From: Flavobacteriaceae bacterium
Lineage (GTDB): Bacteria; Bacteroidota; Bacteroidia; Flavobacteriales; Flavobacteriaceae
Length of the DNA: 9,138 nucleotides
NCBI GenBank assembly: GCA_018623955.1
Contig: JAAZUX010000019.1
Coordinates: 1-9,138 of the forward strand
Reading direction: 5' to 3'
This document shows, one piece after another, positions 6,455 to 9,138 of the stretch (its first letter is position 1; each line of letters starts with the position of its first letter). The notes under the pieces were generated by a model that saw nothing but the letters and a program-made list of their open reading frames with translations, made no database searches and had not been told where the DNA came from. A program made the translations under genes and the position numbers.

Positions 6455-8134
6455 CTAATTTAGATTGTATTTCCTAAAAAAGGTAGTTTTATAAATTGAT
6501 TTGTTTCCCACATTGTCCTCCACTTCCAATTCGAGCTCATGTTTTGCTGTTTCAAAAACTTTATCCGAAAAATCATAGGTTAGTAAGTTGCGTTTGGGCT
6601 CGTATTCAAACAATACCCATTGGCCATTGATCATTCCTCTGTAGGATTTGATCCCGGAAAAGTCGTCCGTAATTTTAAGCCTAATAAACTTGAACTTACT
6701 GAGCCATTGATTGGTTCTAAAATTGGATGGAGATATTTTGGGGCTGACAGAGTCCCTGGCCAGAGTAAAGTCTCCCATATCTTTTACTTTGGTAATCCAA
6801 TAGCCTTCATCGAGTGTTGTGGGGAGAAAAGATAATTTTTTTTCTGTCTTTTTGGCGATAAAAGTTTGCCTAAGTTTGAGTGTGTCTTCCTCATTCGCCC
6901 TGAATTTGATTTGATAAGGGTTGTTGAATGGAAACAAATTTGGACTGATACTTAGCATGTTTTTTGCCTCCTTAATATTTATGATTGCATTTTCAAAAAA
7001 AGTTTTTTTGGGGAAATAGATTTCTTTGCCGTTCATTGTGAGGATATAATCTAATCGGGGTTCAATCAGTTTCCCTTCCAGCTTTTTGTTTGGAATTTTC
7101 TTTATAGTCCCCTCTATGTACATTTCGATGTAGGAAGAATTACCCGAAAAATCCTCAATGACAACTTTGACTTGATAAGATTTCCCTAACTCAATATTGA
7201 AAAGCCCTTCATCGTTCATGGACTTCATAAAAGTCAGTGGCTTGTGATTTTGAAAAAATAATTTTTGGATTTTATTCTTTTTTTGTTTGAATGCAGGATA
7301 GTCTACATTGACGAATAATTTTTTAGAGTCGGAATAATCCAGTTGGTCAAACTCAAACTGGACTATGGTTTTTCCATTGATGTCCACTCTTGCTTTGTAA
7401 ATCCCATTTCTGCTGTAACTCAAATCTTGTCGGTCAAACATCTGAAGCCCAAGCCCCATTTTTCCGGAGGAGGTGATCATGGGCGTATGGTAAGTACTGT
7501 CATTGACTTTATTTAGTGAAACCCATTCCGAGTGCGTCAGTGTGTTATTTTTTTGAGGGTAAAACAAAAATAATTTTTGAATTTGTGGCCTCTGACTGTC
7601 TTTGATGGGTAAGTCGAACAGTAGTGGGTTGAGAGGCTTTTGACTTTCTGTATCTCTAATTTCAAAATGCAAATGAGGTCCGGAGGAACTTCCTGTATTT
7701 CCCGAATATCCGATCACCTCTCCGGCTGCAATGGTAAACTCCCCTTTTTTGGGGAATTGTTGGAGGGTGTAAGATTCCTTTTCGTATTGAATCGATTTGA
7801 TGTAAGCTTCTATTTTGGGGGCAAATTTTTTGAGATGGGCGTATACCGAGGAGGTTTGATCGGGGTGGTCTATGTATATCGTTTTTCCATATCCTCCCAG
7901 CGATACCCTGACCCTGCTGACGTGTCCGGGGGCAATACTTTTTACTTCCCAACCCTCTTTTCCCTGGGTTTTGATGTCTATACCCAAGTGAAAATGAGTG
8001 CTTCTTGGCTCTCCAAAAGTTCCCGACAAGGAAAATGGAATGTCAAGGGGAGGAACCCATTCAGTCTTTTTTTGACTCCACAAAAAAGTTGCCATATGAA
8101 TGACAATCATAGAGCCAATTAGTTTTATCTTCAT
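6455..8134 (-). CDS. M23 family (LytM-type) metallopeptidase, secreted
   Basis: This 559-residue exported protein is predicted to be a zinc endopeptidase that cuts peptidoglycan cross-links, or to regulate such cutting. A hydrophobic signal (about residues 3-20) ends near FLWSQ. The M23 domain begins at once: FSLSGTFGEPRSTHFHLGID supplies His49 and Asp53, VYAHL supplies His100, and SSGPHLHFEIR supplies His154 and His156. These form the complete HxxxD and HxH set, so it should be active, unlike degenerate EnvC-type domains. A stretch of about 30 residues (about 103-132) between YAHL and the GEVIGYSGNTG loop is longer than in minimal LytM. Residues from about 175 to the end (about 390) match nothing I can name; they look rich in strands, and the end (ITDDFSGIKSY; LEVEDNVGNKS) resembles Ig-like folds. 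The start is ATG 8134; an in-frame TTG lies two codons earlier. Only 7 bases separate its stop from that of the convergent desulfurase. Confidence 0.9.
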   Translation of the reverse strand: MKIKLIGSMIVIHMATFLWSQKKTEWVPPLDIPFSLSGTFGEPRSTHFHLGIDIKTQGKEGWEVKSIAPGHVSRVRVSLGGYGKTIYIDHPDQTSSVYAHLKKFAPKIEAYIKSIQYEKESYTLQQFPKKGEFTIAAGEVIGYSGNTGSSSGPHLHFEIRDTESQKPLNPLLFDLPIKDSQRPQIQKLFLFYPQKNNTLTHSEWVSLNKVNDSTYHTPMITSSGKMGLGLQMFDRQDLSYSRNGIYKARVDINGKTIVQFEFDQLDYSDSKKLFVNVDYPAFKQKKNKIQKLFFQNHKPLTFMKSMNDEGLFNIELGKSYQVKVVIEDFSGNSSYIEMYIEGTIKKIPNKKLEGKLIEPRLDYILTMNGKEIYFPKKTFFENAIINIKEAKNMLSISPNLFPFNNPYQIKFRANEEDTLKLRQTFIAKKTEKKLSFLPTTLDEGYWITKVKDMGDFTLARDSVSPKISPSNFRTNQWLSKFKFIRLKITDDFSGIKSYRGMINGQWVLFEYEPKRNLLTYDFSDKVFETAKHELELEVEDNVGNKSIYKTTFFRKYNLN

Positions 8135-8154
8135 TTTCAAAGAAAGTACTCTAA

Positions 8155-8186
8155 CAAAAATACATTTTTTGAGAGGATATGTTCAA
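8155..8186 (-). promoter_or_regulatory. Promoter of the M23 peptidase gene (TTG-N21-TATTTTTG)
   Basis: On the minus strand TATTTTTG (8162-8155) matches TAnnTTTG exactly, and a TTG (8186-8184) lies 21 bases upstream, within the usual -33/-7 spacing of Bacteroidota promoters. The box ends 20 bases before the ATG at 8134, giving a short leader. It is the best-formed promoter in the window. Confidence 0.65.
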
Positions 8187-8226
8187 TTCATACGAAAATG
8201 GTTTTTTTTAAATGCCTTACAATTAT

Positions 8227-8234
8227 TATTTTTA
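8227..8234 (+). promoter_or_regulatory. Possible weak -7 box for the small membrane protein gene
   Basis: TATTTTTA matches TAnnTTTG at 7 of 8 positions and lies 15 bases before the ATG at 8250, on the strand opposite the M23 promoter in a 115-base divergent gap. No TTG is found at normal -33 spacing. The surrounding DNA is very T-rich, so a chance match is likely enough to keep this tentative. Confidence 0.25.
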
Positions 8235-8249
8235 CTCAAATATAGAATC

Positions 8250-8672
8250 ATGGCCCAAGATCTAACCAAAGAACTTTATTTTTATTACAACTCTTCTTAC
8301 ACCAAAACCCAATTGATATTTTTATTCCTTTGGTCGTGTTTGGGTCTAAGTCTGATTCTTCTTACCCCATATTTTTTTATCAGCTACATCATCCCAGTTT
8401 TAGGTTTTTCTCTTTTCATTTATCTTTTGAAAGCCTACAAAACGGCCTATCTGACCATAAAGGGACATCAGCTCAGTTATGGCACCTTATACAAAACTGT
8501 CATAGACCTGAGAACAGTCAGGAGAATTAAGAGTTTTGGAGGGGACTACATCTTCAAGACTGATGATAAAAATTACACCTTTCGTTCCAAGTATCTAGAC
8601 AAAAACGAACGAAGGATACTCCATGAATTTTTCATACAATATGCCGACACACAGGAGGTCATTTTTCCATAA
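8250..8672 (+). CDS. Small membrane protein with two predicted helices and a possible PH/YcxB-like tail
   Basis: The product has 140 residues, and I do not recognise a named family with certainty. It starts with a short polar segment (1-20), then two adjacent hydrophobic helices (about 21-39 and 42-61) joined by a very short turn. A soluble domain of about 75 residues follows, with alternating strands (AYLTIKGHQLSYGTLYKTVI; DYIFKTDDKNYTFRS) and a closing helix (NERRILHEFFIQYA). Two helices followed by a strand-rich domain and a terminal helix is the layout of bacterial PH-like (YcxB/DUF304-type) membrane proteins; this is a resemblance, not a proven match. The ATG at 8250 begins MAQDLTKELY. 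An open frame extends upstream to 8100, but it would run through the M23 promoter and into that gene's start on the other strand, so it is rejected. The gene stands between the M23 gene and the zapA unit. Confidence 0.72.
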   Translation: MAQDLTKELYFYYNSSYTKTQLIFLFLWSCLGLSLILLTPYFFISYIIPVLGFSLFIYLLKAYKTAYLTIKGHQLSYGTLYKTVIDLRTVRRIKSFGGDYIFKTDDKNYTFRSKYLDKNERRILHEFFIQYADTQEVIFP

Positions 8673-8744
8673 GAATTGATGGTCATCACCCTGTTAAAGT
8701 TTTTAAAATAAATGTCAGAAGATGAAATTATCGGATGGAATCCC

Positions 8745-8752
8745 TACTTTTG
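8745..8752 (+). promoter_or_regulatory. -7 promoter box for the coiled-coil/zapA unit (TACTTTTG)
   Basis: TACTTTTG matches TAnnTTTG exactly and would start a transcript about 30 bases before the ATG at 8789. The -33 region is weak, with ATG at a spacing of 20 in place of TTG. It lies in the 116-base gap after the small membrane protein gene, suggesting the division genes have their own promoter. Confidence 0.55.
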
Positions 8753-8777
8753 TAGTGTAATGTTTTGACCATCTTAA

Positions 8778-8783
8778 TAAAGG
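8778..8783 (+). promoter_or_regulatory. Ribosome binding site of the coiled-coil gene (TAAAGG)
   Basis: TAAAGG ends 5 bases before the ATG at 8789. It supports that start over an in-frame TTG at 8765, which lies too close to the promoter box to have a usable leader. It is the clearest Shine-Dalgarno-like sequence in the window. Confidence 0.5.
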
Positions 8784-8788
8784 TTCTG

Positions 8789-9073
8789 ATGAATAATTTT
8801 GATGTTTTAGAAGAAAGAATTGTTCAGTTACTCAATAAACTAAAGGAAAATCATCTGTTGATTAATAAATTAGAAACAGAAAACCAGCAGTTTAGTCGAG
8901 ATTCTTCTTCGCTAAAGGCAGAAGTTTCGGAACTCAAAAAGGAAAATGAATCCTTAAAGATGGCCAATGCCTTACTTGGCAGTAAAGAAAGTAAAGCGAT
9001 TACCAAGCGCAAAATAAATAGTTTGATTAAGGAAGTAGATTTTTGCATCCACCAACTCTCAGAGGTTAGATAA
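8789..9073 (+). CDS. ZapB-like coiled-coil protein upstream of zapA
   Basis: This 94-residue acidic-basic helical protein has heptad-like spacing of leucines and isoleucines across about residues 5-62 (for example ERIVQLLNKLKENHLLINKL and later VSELKKENESLKMAN), indicating a long parallel coiled coil. A break at GSKES is followed by a conserved-looking closing helix, KRKINSLIKEVDFCIHQL. In Bacteroidota a short coiled-coil protein with this kind of ending often precedes zapA, and by analogy with ZapB of E. coli it may help organise the FtsZ ring. There is no direct evidence for the function, and coiled-coil similarity to ZapB is weak proof of homology. Its stop is 3 bases before the zapA ATG, so the two are surely co-transcribed. 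The start is chosen from the RBS and the loss of unconserved residues in the longer form. Confidence 0.78.
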   Translation: MNNFDVLEERIVQLLNKLKENHLLINKLETENQQFSRDSSSLKAEVSELKKENESLKMANALLGSKESKAITKRKINSLIKEVDFCIHQLSEVR

Positions 9074-9076
9074 ATC

Positions 9077-9138
9077 ATGAGCGAAAAAATAAAAATAAAA
9101 TTAACTGTTGCCGACAGGGTGTATCCGTTGACCATTTC
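9077..9138 (+). CDS. zapA: Cell division protein ZapA (N-terminal fragment, cut by window end)
   Basis: Only the first 20 codons are present: MSEKIKIKLTVADRVYPLTI. This fits the start of Bacteroidota ZapA proteins, where a short lysine-rich lead passes into the first strand and an R-(I/V)-YPL motif. ZapA bundles FtsZ filaments at midcell. The identification rests on this short stretch plus the coiled-coil gene 3 bases upstream, a common pairing in the phylum. The gene has no room for its own promoter and should be read from the box near 8745. Confidence 0.78.
   Translation, partial: MSEKIKIKLTVADRVYPLTI

Noticed and set aside
7640..8122. Open frame of 160 codons on the plus strand inside the M23 gene
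   Set aside because: It is the antisense shadow of the well-supported peptidase domain; the composition is not protein-like and there is no start signal.
8100..8249. N-terminal extension of the small membrane protein by 50 residues
   Set aside because: It would cross the M23 promoter and the first codons of that gene, and the added sequence is low-complexity and very T-rich.
8673..8700. Possible terminator after the small membrane protein (TGATGGTCATCA)
   Set aside because: The arms would leave a 2-base loop and no run of T follows directly, so it is not a credible intrinsic terminator.
8678..8773. Eight-base inverted repeat GATGGTCA (8678-8685) and TGACCATC (8766-8773)
   Set aside because: The arms are 80 bases apart with the promoter box between them, so they cannot pair in the downstream transcript, and a match this short within 100 bases is plausible by chance.
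1..9138. tRNA, rRNA, CRISPR, insertion sequence, phage or defence genes
   Set aside because: No repeats of the right kind, no transposase or nuclease motifs and no cloverleaf-like segments were seen; gene order and composition are even throughout.

Overview
The window reads as ordinary chromosomal DNA from a member of the Bacteroidota, most likely Flavobacteriia or Saprospiria. It is AT-rich and densely coded. Several genes are preceded by exact TAnnTTTG boxes, the -7 promoter element of this phylum, and Shine-Dalgarno sequences are mostly weak or absent. It also carries two protein families I know essentially only from this phylum (DUF6452 and DUF6048). I see no tRNA, rRNA, CRISPR array, insertion sequence, prophage gene or other sign of recent transfer.

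Positions 1-3815 hold a convergent block. A THUMP-domain 23S rRNA methyltransferase of RlmL type runs rightward. It meets a leftward three-gene unit: an RlmD/RumA-type 23S rRNA uracil-5 methyltransferase, a DUF6452 lipoprotein and a DUF6048 secreted or outer-membrane protein. Within this unit the genes are 4 bp apart or overlap by 35 bp. The two convergent ends share a TTAA in which both stop codons overlap. Two rRNA methyltransferases therefore bracket two small envelope proteins of unknown role.

Positions 3816-3982 form a divergent promoter region. It leads right into a two-gene unit: ornithine aminotransferase (rocD), which carries a four-cysteine insertion, and 29 bp later a group I (IscS/NifS-type) cysteine desulfurase. 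Both are PLP enzymes of fold type I. The desulfurase has no Isc or Suf partner beside it.

Positions 6455-8134 encode, leftward, a secreted M23/LytM metallopeptidase with a complete active site and about 390 further residues of unknown role. A second divergent region (8135-8249) separates it from a rightward small two-helix membrane protein with a possible PH/YcxB-like tail. This is followed, behind its own promoter, by a 94-residue coiled-coil protein and the start of zapA, which is cut by the window edge. The right end thus looks like a cell-envelope and cell-division neighbourhood.

I found no convincing new system. The points most worth following are the conserved DUF6452/DUF6048 pair between rRNA methyltransferases, the cysteine insertion in RocD, the large unassigned part of the M23 protein, the coiled-coil partner of ZapA, and a promoter box so close to rlmD that its mRNA may be leaderless.
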